A DNA stretch of 6,448 nt, from assembly GCA_003140785.1 (NCBI GenBank), contig PLKY01000434.1:9898-16345 (forward strand), read 5' to 3'. Under the pieces are notes generated by a model, which saw nothing but the letters and a program-made list of their open reading frames with translations, ran no database searches and was not told the DNA's origin. A program made the translations under genes and the position numbers. Source of the DNA: Acidobacteriaceae bacterium (GTDB taxonomy: Bacteria > Acidobacteriota > Terriglobia > Terriglobales > Acidobacteriaceae). This document shows positions 1-6,412 of the stretch, one piece after another (the stretch's first letter is position 1; each line of letters opens with the position of its first letter).

Positions 1-756
1 GCGCTGGCTGCTGTCTATAAGGAGTACTTTGCTGCTCCTTCGTTGCGCGCGCCGTTTGGGCCTCCTGGGTTAACTTCCGCAGGGAATGCGCCGCCGCCGC
101 CGCCATTGAGCAGCGTGAAGCGCTTCAACGGGGATCAGCACTACCACACGGAGATTCGTCGGCTGATTCTTGACGAGCTGAGCGAGCACCAGGTAGAGGC
201 GGTGCCGAGCCAGTCGCCCAAGTGGACGCCGCCGCGCCTGCTGCCCGCTCTGGATGCGGACACTCGCGCTGCACAACTGGAGCGGGATATTGACGAGTGC
301 GAAGCTGCGCAGCCGCGCTGGGATGCGGTTTGGAACCATGCGCAGGCAGCGGAGAGCCTGGTCGATCCCGATCGGCGCGCCTACTACGAGGCGGCAGTGT
401 TGACCATGATCACGATCAACCGCGAAAGCAACTGGGCGCTGTTGCTGGTGGCGCGCGCGCTCGAAGACGATGCTGCCGGGGACACGGAGAAGGCGCGCAC
501 GGAAACCGGCGAGGCTCTTCAAGCTCTCGATAGCATTCAGCAATCAATGAGTGCGGCTGAGTACGGCAAGTGGAAAGACTGGTATCGCGGCGATTGGCTG
601 ACCGGCGTTTATCGCACGCGCGAGCTGGTGCAGGGTTACGCCGATCACCTCAAAGATCCGATGGCCAGGATGCCCGCACCGGTGGCGTGGAGTGGCTGGG
701 AGGCTTACTTCCACATCATGGAGTACGAGGGGGATCGGTCGGTGGACGTGCATTGA
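1..756 (+). CDS. C-terminal part of an uncharacterised protein, possibly a GH115-like glycoside hydrolase (5' end outside the window)
   Basis: The frame is open from the first base to a TGA at 754-756, so this is the last 251 residues of a longer protein. A TTG at 43 is only an internal leucine codon, since the frame continues upstream as ALAAVYKEYFAAP. A run of five prolines is encoded at 91-105. The rest looks mainly helical, rich in Trp, Tyr, Glu and Ala, with blocks such as GDQHYHTEIRR, RRAYYEAAVL, KWKDWYRGDW and a terminal WSGWEAYFHIME. No transmembrane segment or catalytic motif is evident in this part. The aromatic helical pattern weakly recalls the C-terminal regions of GH115 alpha-glucuronidase-like proteins, but I cannot confirm this; it may be an unrelated family. 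That it is a real gene is well supported by the long high-GC frame and soluble-protein composition. The permease gene lies 368 bp downstream across hairpins, so the two are unlikely to share an operon. Confidence 0.8.
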   Translation, partial: ALAAVYKEYFAAPSLRAPFGPPGLTSAGNAPPPPPLSSVKRFNGDQHYHTEIRRLILDELSEHQVEAVPSQSPKWTPPRLLPALDADTRAAQLERDIDECEAAQPRWDAVWNHAQAAESLVDPDRRAYYEAAVLTMITINRESNWALLLVARALEDDAAGDTEKARTETGEALQALDSIQQSMSAAEYGKWKDWYRGDWLTGVYRTRELVQGYADHLKDPMARMPAPVAWSGWEAYFHIMEYEGDRSVDVH

Positions 757-766
757 TCTGGGTTAT

Positions 767-886
767 CGCCAGAACTGGCGGGAAAGGGTTTCTCCAGGGC
801 TAAAGCCCGTCTGATTCCGGCGCTCGATTCAGGGGCCTAAAGGCCCCTGCTCCCTCCGGCTGCTGCCTTTCAGCGACAGGTGAAAG
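767..886. repeat. Cluster of four short hairpins, repeat-like
   Basis: Four perfect inverted repeats follow one another: CGCCAG-AA-CTGGCG (767-780), GGGCT-AA-AGCCC (797-808), AGGGGCCT-AA-AGGCCCCT (831-848) and CTTTCA-N8-TGAAAG (867-886). The first three share a central AA. Their centres are 29, 37 and 37 bp apart. The first starts 10 bp after the stop codon, but none is followed by a T-run, so they are not classical intrinsic terminators. The GGGCTAAAGCCC / GGGGCCTAAAGGCCCC pair resembles palindromic intergenic repeats that I recall from acidobacterial genomes; that identity is from memory. They may act as transcript 3'-end structures or be copies of a dispersed REP-like element. Confidence 0.6.
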
Positions 887-964
887 CCCTGCCCTTTGAA
901 GCCCAATTCACGCAACTAAGTAAAGAGTCTGCGCGGCGACGCTCGCTCGGATTCAACAACGGGG

Positions 965-980
965 TGTTCATTTTTGGACA
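965..980. promoter_or_regulatory. Operator-like inverted repeat upstream of the permease
   Basis: TGTTCA-TTTT-TGGACA is a 6-bp inverted repeat with one G·T wobble and a 4-bp AT spacer. It lies about 145 bp upstream of the permease start. A related half-site, CCGACAG, follows at 1002-1008. The symmetry fits a dimeric repressor site. ADOP genes in Acidobacteriota often sit near PadR-family regulators, but no regulator gene is in the window and the assignment is speculative. Confidence 0.25.
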
Positions 981-1115
981 GGGCGTCTCGGCTTCGCACG
1001 TCCGACAGAACCGCTCGCGCATGAATTTCGTTTTATCTTTTTGAAATTACGGATGGTGGGTTCAGTTCTGTTTGGCTTCAGAATTGCTCGTCAATCTATA
1101 CCCATACGTGTCTGC

Positions 1116-1119
1116 GAGG
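1116..1119 (+). promoter_or_regulatory. Ribosome binding site that decides the permease start
   Basis: GAGG sits 5 nt before the ATG at 1125. The in-frame TTG at 1041 has no Shine-Dalgarno sequence ahead of it and would add 28 residues unlike the family. The ATG at 1125 gives the usual family N-terminus, so it is preferred. Confidence 0.7.
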
Positions 1120-1124
1120 TCTCC

Positions 1125-3620
1125 ATGCAGAAGCTCCTCTTCGATCTCCGCTTCGTTTTCCGCCAGCTCCGCAAGTCTCCCGGCTTCGCCATCACCGCGG
1201 TGCTCATGCTGGCCTTCGGCATCGGCGCCACCACAGCCATCTTCTCCATCGTTGAAGGCGTTCTGCTCCGGCCCTTGCCGTTCCCCGACTCCGGCCGCCT
1301 GATGGTCCTCGCCGACTGTCTGCAGGGTTTGAGCCTTGGGGGCAACTGCGAGGCCGGCGTCACCGTCCCCGACATCGTCGCCTACACACGTGAAACCCAC
1401 TCCTTCAACGGCCTCGGCGGCTATCAATATGCGGGATACGAGCTCTCCGGTAACGGCGAGCCGGCGCAGGTCACCGCCGCTCGCATGACCGCCGGCGTCT
1501 TCACCGCGCTCGGCGTCGCTCCACACCTCGGCCGCGTGTTCACCGCCGACGAAGACGAGCACCACCAGCAGGTCGTCGTCCTGAGCTACGGCGCGTGGCA
1601 GAGCCGCTTTCACGGCGACCCCGCCATCCTTGGAACCAAGCTCCTCCTCGATCGCAAGCCCTACGTCGTCATCGGCGTCATGCCGCGCAACTTCGAGTTT
1701 CCCCTCCAGTCCGGCCAGCTCAATCGGATCGAGCTGTGGGTCCCCATGAGCTTCCTACCCCAGGAGCTGACCCCCGGCGCCGCGGCCAACTGGAGCTATC
1801 AGATGATTGGCCGCCTCAAGCCCGGCATCACGCCGCAACAGGCTCAGGGCGATGCGGAGCGCGTGGCCCAGGAGATCATGAAGAACTATCCGGCGATGAT
1901 GGCCAATCTGCGCATCAGCGCCATGGTCCGTCCCCAGCAGGAAGAAACTATTTCGCAGGCGCGTCCCTTGCTGCGCACGCTCTTCCTCGCTGTCGCCGTC
2001 GTGCTCCTCATCGCCTGCGTCAATCTAGCCGGCCTCATGCTCGTCCGCGCCATTCGCAATCAGCGGGAAGTCGCTGTGCGCATGGCTCTCGGCGCGCAGG
2101 CATCGGCGCTCCTGCGTCAAACCATTCTTGAGAGCCTCGTCCTCAGTGTCTCCGGCGGCGTGCTCGGTCTCATGCTCGCGGCCGTTGCTCTTCGCATCGG
2201 CAAAACTTTACTGCCGGAAAGCCTCCCGCGCATCAGTGAAATCGCACTCAATTGGTACGTCATCGGCTTTGCCCTCCTCCTCGCCGTCATCACAGGATTG
2301 CTCTGCGGCCTCGCCCCTGCCTTCGCCGCGCTGCGCACCAACGTAAACAGCCACCTCAAAGAAGGCGGTCGCAGCGGAACCGCCGGTGGCGGCCACGCGC
2401 GTCTTCGCTCCACTCTTGTCGTCGCAGAAATTGCAATTGCCTTGGTTCTTCTCGCCGCCTCCGGTCTGCTCCTGCGCAGCTTTGAGAAAATGCGCTCTGT
2501 CGACCTCGGCTTCCGTCCCGAGCACGTCACCACTGCTTCCTATAATCTTCCGCAGCAGCAATACCCCAAACAGGACTTGGTCGACAACTTCAACCATGAA
2601 CTTCTGCGACGACTGGGCCAGCTTCCCGGCGTCACCGCCACCGGACTCACCAGCTTTCTCCCCGCTTCCAACAACAACAGCAACCAGACTTTCGTCGTCG
2701 ATGGATACGTCCCGCCCAAAGGCGCTGCCATGAACCTCGCCACCCCCGCCTACACTATCGGCGACTACTTCCGCACCATGGGAATCCCGCTTCTGCGTGG
2801 CCGCTTCTTCACCAACGACGACCGCCCCGGCTCACAGCTCGTCGTGATCGTCAGTCAGAAATTCGCGCAGCACTACTGGCCTAACCAGGACCCCATCGGC
2901 AAGCGTATTCGCATCGGCACCCCCGAAATGCAGACCCCGTGGCTCTACGTCGTCGGCGAGGTCGCCGACCTCAAGCTCAGCTCTCCCGACGAAGTCACCA
3001 AGGAGCAGTACTACTTCCAGGTCGCCCAGATCGAACAAGCCATCGGTGCGCTCGCAACTCCTGCTACCGATCTGAATGGCAATGGCGGCTACATCACCCT
3101 CCGCTCTTCGCTCCCGCCCGAGCGGATGGAAAACTCCCTCCGCGCCACCGTGCGTTCCATCGATCCGCTCCTGCCGCTCACACAAGTGCAAACCATGGAG
3201 CAGGCCGTCTCCGACAGCGAGGCACCTCGCCGTTTCAACACCGTGCTCATCTCGAGCTTCGCTTTTGCCGCGGTGCTGCTCGCCGTCCTCGGCATCTACA
3301 GCATCATCGCCTTCTCCGTCGCCTCGCGCGTGCAGGAGATGGCCATCCGCATGGCCCTCGGCTCGCAGCGCGCCGCCATCGTTCGCCTGGTGCTCGAGTC
3401 GGGAGTCAAGCTCGCCATCGTCGGCTGCGTTCTCGGTCTCGGAGGAGCGCTCGCGGCCTCGGGCCTGCTCCGCTCACTGCTCTTCGGCGTCAGCCCTTTC
3501 GATCCGATGGTGCTGACATTCGCTGCGATCGGCGTCCTGCTCCTAGCCGTCGCTGCCTCCACCTTGCCAGCCCTTCGCGCCGCCTCCATCGATCCAATGA
3601 AGGCCCTACGCGGCGAATAA
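1125..3620 (+). CDS. ADOP-type ABC transporter permease (duplicated FtsX/MacB-like domains, no ATPase)
   Basis: This is an 831-residue inner-membrane protein of the acidobacterial duplicated orphan permease type. It has two MacB/FtsX half-units in one chain. Residues 7-20 (DLRFVFRQLRKSPG) are the typical cytoplasmic start, followed by TM1 (about 21-45), a MacB-like periplasmic domain (about 48-280), TM2-4 (about 283-308, 337-357, 377-403), TM5 (about 428-450), a second periplasmic domain (about 460-700) and TM6-8 (about 705-732, 760-780, 796-818). The two cytoplasmic coupling motifs, REVAVRMALGA (315-325) and QEMAIRMALGS (737-747), are near copies, showing the internal duplication. The C-terminus SIDPMKALRGE is a family hallmark. 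No nucleotide-binding domain is fused or adjacent within the window. Related permeases export macrolides, lipoproteins or peptides with a separate MacB/LolD-type ATPase; the substrate here cannot be read from sequence. Length and motifs are complete, with no frameshift. Confidence 0.95.
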   Translation: MQKLLFDLRFVFRQLRKSPGFAITAVLMLAFGIGATTAIFSIVEGVLLRPLPFPDSGRLMVLADCLQGLSLGGNCEAGVTVPDIVAYTRETHSFNGLGGYQYAGYELSGNGEPAQVTAARMTAGVFTALGVAPHLGRVFTADEDEHHQQVVVLSYGAWQSRFHGDPAILGTKLLLDRKPYVVIGVMPRNFEFPLQSGQLNRIELWVPMSFLPQELTPGAAANWSYQMIGRLKPGITPQQAQGDAERVAQEIMKNYPAMMANLRISAMVRPQQEETISQARPLLRTLFLAVAVVLLIACVNLAGLMLVRAIRNQREVAVRMALGAQASALLRQTILESLVLSVSGGVLGLMLAAVALRIGKTLLPESLPRISEIALNWYVIGFALLLAVITGLLCGLAPAFAALRTNVNSHLKEGGRSGTAGGGHARLRSTLVVAEIAIALVLLAASGLLLRSFEKMRSVDLGFRPEHVTTASYNLPQQQYPKQDLVDNFNHELLRRLGQLPGVTATGLTSFLPASNNNSNQTFVVDGYVPPKGAAMNLATPAYTIGDYFRTMGIPLLRGRFFTNDDRPGSQLVVIVSQKFAQHYWPNQDPIGKRIRIGTPEMQTPWLYVVGEVADLKLSSPDEVTKEQYYFQVAQIEQAIGALATPATDLNGNGGYITLRSSLPPERMENSLRATVRSIDPLLPLTQVQTMEQAVSDSEAPRRFNTVLISSFAFAAVLLAVLGIYSIIAFSVASRVQEMAIRMALGSQRAAIVRLVLESGVKLAIVGCVLGLGGALAASGLLRSLLFGVSPFDPMVLTFAAIGVLLLAVAASTLPALRAASIDPMKALRGE

Positions 3621-3732
3621 GGATTTGCTTTTCGAGACAATGCAATCAGCCAGAAGGTAGGTGCCCCTCCTAGCCGCGCTTTTTGCGGTTATAGCCGTTC
3701 TCCAATTGCTGGAGAGCGAAGGCACGCCCGCT

Positions 3733-3804
3733 AAGTGGCTTTTTCATCAGCCGGGGTCCCCACGGACAGGTCTTCGTCCGTGGGGTGGAAGAAAAAGCCA
3801 CCTT
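3733..3804. repeat. Large interrupted palindrome (dispersed repeat, complete copy)
   Basis: An outer stem of 11 bp pairs GTGGCTTTTTC (3735-3745) with GAAAAAGCCAC (3791-3801). Inside it, a 10-bp stem pairs CCCCACGGAC (3758-3767) with GTCCGTGGGG (3776-3785) around the loop AGGTCTTC. An asymmetric internal loop separates them: 12 nt on the left, including CCGGGGT, and 5 nt on the right. The left half recurs at 6413-6448 in the same orientation, which makes this a repeat family and not a one-off hairpin. It resembles intergenic palindromes I recall from acidobacterial genomes. It could stabilise or end converging transcripts, but lacks a trailing T-run. Confidence 0.8.
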
Positions 3805-3875
3805 GCTCGACATTCAAAATGCTACATACTTATTGGAGAACGGCTCTAGGATGGGAAACCATCAAACCCAACCTC

Positions 3876-3890
3876 TGTCATCCTGAGCGA
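3876..3890. repeat. TGTCATCCTGAGCGA motif, probably a degenerate dispersed repeat
   Basis: TGTCATCCTGAGCGA followed by AAGTAGCAAAGC matches, from memory, the beginning of an intergenic repeat common in Acidobacteriota and some other soil bacteria (consensus about TGTCATCCTGAGCGAAGCGAAG). Read on the minus strand it encodes the SFATFAQDDRG-type peptide often seen in spurious gene calls. This copy diverges after the first 16 bases. No inverted repeat bounds it. Confidence 0.45.
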
Positions 3891-4042
3891 AAGTAGCAAA
3901 GCTCAATATTCGTCCGCGCCCGAAGCCCTCGCACCGCGACGTCCGCATCGCACACCCGCAGAGACACGCCCGCTTACACCTGCTCGATCCCCGGTGAACT
4001 CGCTGCTGTCTTCTGAAGAATCCCGGAAAGGCCCTGCTAATC

Positions 4043-4273
4043 TTACTTCGCTTTTGCCTTCTGCGCGGCCCAACGCTTGCGCTGCGCATCCGCAATGCGC
4101 TTCCGGGCGTCTGCGCTCAGCACCCGTTTCTTGCGCCGCTTCGTCGGCGCCTTCGCCGTTTTGGTGTCCGCAAATTTCGGTGCAGTCTTGGCAGTATTGG
4201 CAAGCAGAGAACGTACCTGAGTCAGCCGGGCAATCTCAGCGTCTAATTGCGAGAGAATGGAATCGATCGTCAT
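4043..4273 (-). CDS. Small basic, probably nucleic-acid-binding protein
   Basis: The product is 76 residues. Residues 3-24 (IDSILSQLDAEIARLTQVRSLL) form a likely amphipathic, coiled-coil helix suited to dimerisation. A Lys/Thr/Ala/Pro linker follows (25-43), then a basic cluster KRRKKR (45-50) and a C-terminal motif LSADARKRIADAQRKRW (52-68) with an Ala/Lys tail. The C-terminal motif resembles small NUMOD3-like DNA-binding repeats and the ends of short uncharacterised acidobacterial proteins I recall. I infer binding to DNA or RNA, perhaps as a nucleoid-associated factor; no function is established. The ATG at 4273 is preferred because the N-terminal helix begins there, although the ribosome site is poor (nearest GGAG about 30 nt upstream). 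A GTG at 4333 would give 96 residues. It lies 82 bp downstream of the GH2 gene on the same strand and could be co-transcribed or independent. Confidence 0.8.
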   Translation of the reverse strand: MTIDSILSQLDAEIARLTQVRSLLANTAKTAPKFADTKTAKAPTKRRKKRVLSADARKRIADAQRKRWAAQKAKAK

Positions 4274-4341
4274 AGATCGAGAATAACTCAAATTCCCGGC
4301 GATTTCTCCACCTAAGTTGCCAGGTTTCTCCACTTATTCGC

Positions 4342-4362
4342 AAAAATCGAATCCCTTATTCG
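4342..4362 (-). terminator. Weak candidate intrinsic terminator after the GH2 gene
   Basis: On the minus strand CGAAT-AAGGG-ATTCG (4362-4348) forms a 5-bp stem followed by ATTTTT (4347-4342), overlapping the GH2 stop codon. The stem is short and AT-rich, so termination would be partial at best. Confidence 0.2.
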
Positions 4363-6221
4363 GCTTTTCCCACCGTTTCTTCCTTATAGGCCTTTTCGAG
4401 CACATAGAACGCCTGCTTCTTTTGGCCCTGGTCCGAGACAAGCCCCTTGCGGTTGAACTCATCCTGGATCCCCACCAACGGCCGGTTCGGTGAACGGAAA
4501 TCCATCAGCACCCACGGACTCATCCCTCTTAGTTGCGCTATATTATTCAACATCGGCAGTTGATGGCGAAACACATTCGCCTGGTACTCCTCCGTCCAGC
4601 GTTCATTCTCCCCGCCATGCAATCCCGCCTTCGCATCCGCGCCGAATTCGCTCACAATTAAAGGCTTTTGATAATCGATTTGCCACTGAGTTACATCCGC
4701 ATTTTCCGGGTGCCCCTCGTACCAGCCGATATATTCATTCACTCCGATCACGTCCAGCGCCTTGCCCAGCGGATCGTCCACAATCTTCGTATTACCCTGC
4801 GCACGCACCAGCAGCGCCGCCGTAATCAGCCGCGTCGCATCCATAGCCCGTGCGCGGCTTGCCAGCGTTTCAATAAACTGTGTGCGCGCAGGGGTGTTTG
4901 GCGTTTCGTTCGCCATCGACCATAGAATAATTGCCGCATGATTGCGCGATGTGCCGATCTCCTCATCCAGTTGCTGCTCGGCCTTCGCCAGCACCTTGGG
5001 ATTATCGAACTCGAGCGCCCAGTACACCGGATTCTCCGACCACACCAGCAATCCCATGCGATCCGCCGCGCGCAACATCGTTTCATCGTGCGGATAATGC
5101 GCCAGCCGCACGAAGTTACAACCAAGCTCCTTCGCCCATCCCAGCAACGTCTCCGCATCTTTATCTGAGTAAGCCCGTCCCGTGCGATACGGCGCCTCCG
5201 CATGTACCGAAACGCCGCGTAGAAAAATGGGCTTCCCGTTCAGCAGGATCTCCGTTCCCCGCGTTTCCACTGTGCGAAAGCCCATTAGTTCGTCAATCGA
5301 ATCCGCCCCTGCGTGCAGCTCTACCTTATAGAGCTTCGGAGTCTCCGGTGACCAGGGTTGCAATCCCTTCACGTCAAAATGGAGCGCCGCGCGGTCATCT
5401 TCACCAAGCGTTGCCGATGCGTGCGCGCCTAACTCGGGAATCGCAACCTCAACCTTGTCCCCCACCGCGCCGCCGGCCACATGCACCCATCCCGCAATCG
5501 CCGCACCTTCTCCGCGTTCCAAATGCAAATCGTATTGGTCGATAAATGCCTCGGGCGCTTCGATCAGTGAAACCTCGCGCGTCAAACCGCCATAGTTCCA
5601 CCAGTCCGTCTCCAGTGTCGGAACATTGTCCTCATGACGCGTGTTATCCACCGCCGCCACCACAAAGTTGTTTCCCGGTTGAATGACCGGCGTCACTTCG
5701 CAGTTGAATGCCGTGAACCCGCCCTCGTGCCCGCACACCTTCTTGCCATTCACCCAGAACCATGAGTGATAGTTCGCCGCTCCCACGTGCAAAAAAACAT
5801 GCGTGTGCTCTTTCGGCGCGTAAGTAAAATCCCGCTCGTACCACATCGGTCCTTCATAGAGCATCAACGAATCCCGTTGGGTGTTCCAGTCTCCCGGCAC
5901 CTTCAACTTAGGCGCCTTCGCATAGTCATACTCGGTGGGAAACGGATCGCCCGGCTTTGCCTTGTAGTTCAAAAACCATCCGTTCTTCTTTTCTTCATGA
6001 TGAAAGCTGAACAATCCGGCAAAATACGGATCCACAATTGAAGCCCATTCTCCGTTCAACGACGTCGCCTGCCTCCGATCGGCCCCTGTCAACACCAGCG
6101 TCCCGCTTGTAGCTTGCCCGGCTAACTGCATCGCCGAAAACGTCAGAACCGCAACCCATCCCAACACGCGAACCGGCGCCGCCAACGCGCGCCCCGACCA
6201 GCACACTGAAAAGCCTCTCAT
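4356..6221 (-). CDS. Secreted glycoside hydrolase family 2 enzyme, beta-glucuronidase-like
   Basis: This retaining glycosidase of 621 residues probably cleaves beta-glucuronides or related beta-glycosides outside the cytoplasm. Residues 1-37 form a signal peptide (hydrophobic VLGWVAVLTFSAM, likely cleavage after LAGQA). Then come a GH2 sugar-binding beta-sandwich (about 38-220), an immunoglobulin-like domain (about 222-317) and a TIM barrel (about 318-615). GH2 signature 1 is NFVRLAHYP (369-377). The acid/base is Glu439 in WSMANE and the nucleophile is Glu525 in VSEFG. NEYIGWY (495-501) and AGLHG (532-536) match the E. coli and human beta-glucuronidase active-site regions. An Asn590-x-Lys592 motif (FNRKG) corresponds to the NxK pair that binds the glucuronate carboxylate, although some GH2 beta-galactosidases have a similar NDK, so specificity is not proven. 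The ATG at 6221 is chosen over 6275 because AGAGG precedes it by 7 nt and it gives a compact signal peptide. Confidence 0.92.
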   Translation of the reverse strand: MRGFSVCWSGRALAAPVRVLGWVAVLTFSAMQLAGQATSGTLVLTGADRRQATSLNGEWASIVDPYFAGLFSFHHEEKKNGWFLNYKAKPGDPFPTEYDYAKAPKLKVPGDWNTQRDSLMLYEGPMWYERDFTYAPKEHTHVFLHVGAANYHSWFWVNGKKVCGHEGGFTAFNCEVTPVIQPGNNFVVAAVDNTRHEDNVPTLETDWWNYGGLTREVSLIEAPEAFIDQYDLHLERGEGAAIAGWVHVAGGAVGDKVEVAIPELGAHASATLGEDDRAALHFDVKGLQPWSPETPKLYKVELHAGADSIDELMGFRTVETRGTEILLNGKPIFLRGVSVHAEAPYRTGRAYSDKDAETLLGWAKELGCNFVRLAHYPHDETMLRAADRMGLLVWSENPVYWALEFDNPKVLAKAEQQLDEEIGTSRNHAAIILWSMANETPNTPARTQFIETLASRARAMDATRLITAALLVRAQGNTKIVDDPLGKALDVIGVNEYIGWYEGHPENADVTQWQIDYQKPLIVSEFGADAKAGLHGGENERWTEEYQANVFRHQLPMLNNIAQLRGMSPWVLMDFRSPNRPLVGIQDEFNRKGLVSDQGQKKQAFYVLEKAYKEETVGKAE

Positions 6222-6228
6222 CCCATAA

Positions 6229-6233
6229 CCTCT
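6229..6233 (-). promoter_or_regulatory. Ribosome binding site that decides the GH2 start
   Basis: AGAGG on the minus strand lies 7 nt before the ATG at 6221-6219. The upstream in-frame ATG at 6275 has no comparable site and would place 18 extra residues before the signal peptide. Confidence 0.65.
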
Positions 6234-6299
6234 AATTTCGAATCTCGCCCCGAATCCGCCGTTCAACGCAGTCATGCGCCCATGCCACTAAGACTCGCC

Positions 6300-6329
6300 A
6301 TCTTATCCTCCCGCACGCCGCCCTGTACA
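6300..6329 (-). promoter_or_regulatory. Tentative sigma70-type promoter of the GH2 gene
   Basis: On the minus strand TGTACA (6329-6324) and TAAGAT (6305-6300) match the -35 and -10 consensus at four of six positions each, with an 18-bp spacer. Transcription would start near 6293 and give a leader of about 70 nt before the ATG at 6221. This is inferred from weak matches only. Confidence 0.28.
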
Positions 6330-6412
6330 TTCGTCCCGCTCCATTCGCGCACACAACAAAAGGGGCAGGCCGCAGCGGTTCTTCAATTGCCCCCCCCGAA
6401 GCCCCAAATGCA

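Larger units (their letters stand above)
757..1124. other. Non-coding spacer with a hairpin cluster and an operator-like palindrome
   Basis: This 368-bp stretch between the first gene and the permease has no credible coding frame. Its first third (767-886) carries four short palindromes, annotated separately. The middle (about 890-960) shows nothing I recognise. The last part has an inverted repeat at 965-980 and an AT-richer segment (about 1021-1105) in front of the permease ribosome binding site. I see no convincing -35/-10 pair: the best candidate, TTGGCT at 1072 with TATACC at 1097, has 19-bp spacing and poor matches. Confidence 0.7.
3621..4042. other. Convergent spacer with repeats, no gene
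   Basis: This 422-bp region lies between the 3' ends of two converging genes. It contains a small hairpin at 3699-3715 (TCTCCA-ATTGC-TGGAGA), the large interrupted palindrome at 3733-3804 and the TGTCATCCTGAGCGA motif at 3876-3890. From about 3900 to 4042 I see no recognisable feature. The open frames here are short, and one of them runs through the palindrome, so none is called. No hairpin with a clear T-run is present to terminate either gene. Confidence 0.7.

Noticed and set aside
70..543. 157-residue minus-strand frame opposite the first gene
   Set aside because: Arg/Leu-rich with no recognisable motif; the plus-strand frame is longer, open to the window edge and of normal soluble-protein composition.
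871..881. CAGCGACAGGT shared exactly with 6438-6448, suggesting another palindrome copy
   Set aside because: Only 11 bases match and the flanks do not align with the repeat; matches of this length are expected by chance in a window of this size.
1041..1124. 28-residue N-terminal extension of the permease from TTG
   Set aside because: No ribosome site, unusual N-terminus for the family, and a good GAGG-ATG start exists at 1125.
3661..3849. 62-residue plus-strand frame with a hydrophobic start and a purine-rich stretch before GTG
   Set aside because: Its middle is encoded by the interrupted palindrome, the spacing from AGAAGG to GTG is only 3 nt, and the rest has no protein-like pattern. Probably fortuitous.
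3621..4042. Possible CRISPR or tandem repeat array in the convergent spacer
   Set aside because: No unit repeats at regular intervals; the palindromes are distinct single elements.
3862..4095. 77-residue minus-strand frame ending in ATFAQDDRGWV
   Set aside because: The peptide is the translation of the TGTCATCCTGAGCGA repeat, and the frame overlaps the 3' end of the better-supported small basic gene.
4931..5545. Long plus-strand frame (204 residues) antisense to the GH2 gene
   Set aside because: Pro/Arg/Ser-rich composition typical of a frame opposite a GC-rich gene; the GH2 frame has clear catalytic motifs throughout.
6362..6394. Minus-strand GGGGC / GCCCC stem followed by TTTTG as a terminator of an upstream gene
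   Set aside because: The stem is only 5 bp with a loop of 23 nt and relies on a run of eight C; no gene end is visible to support it.
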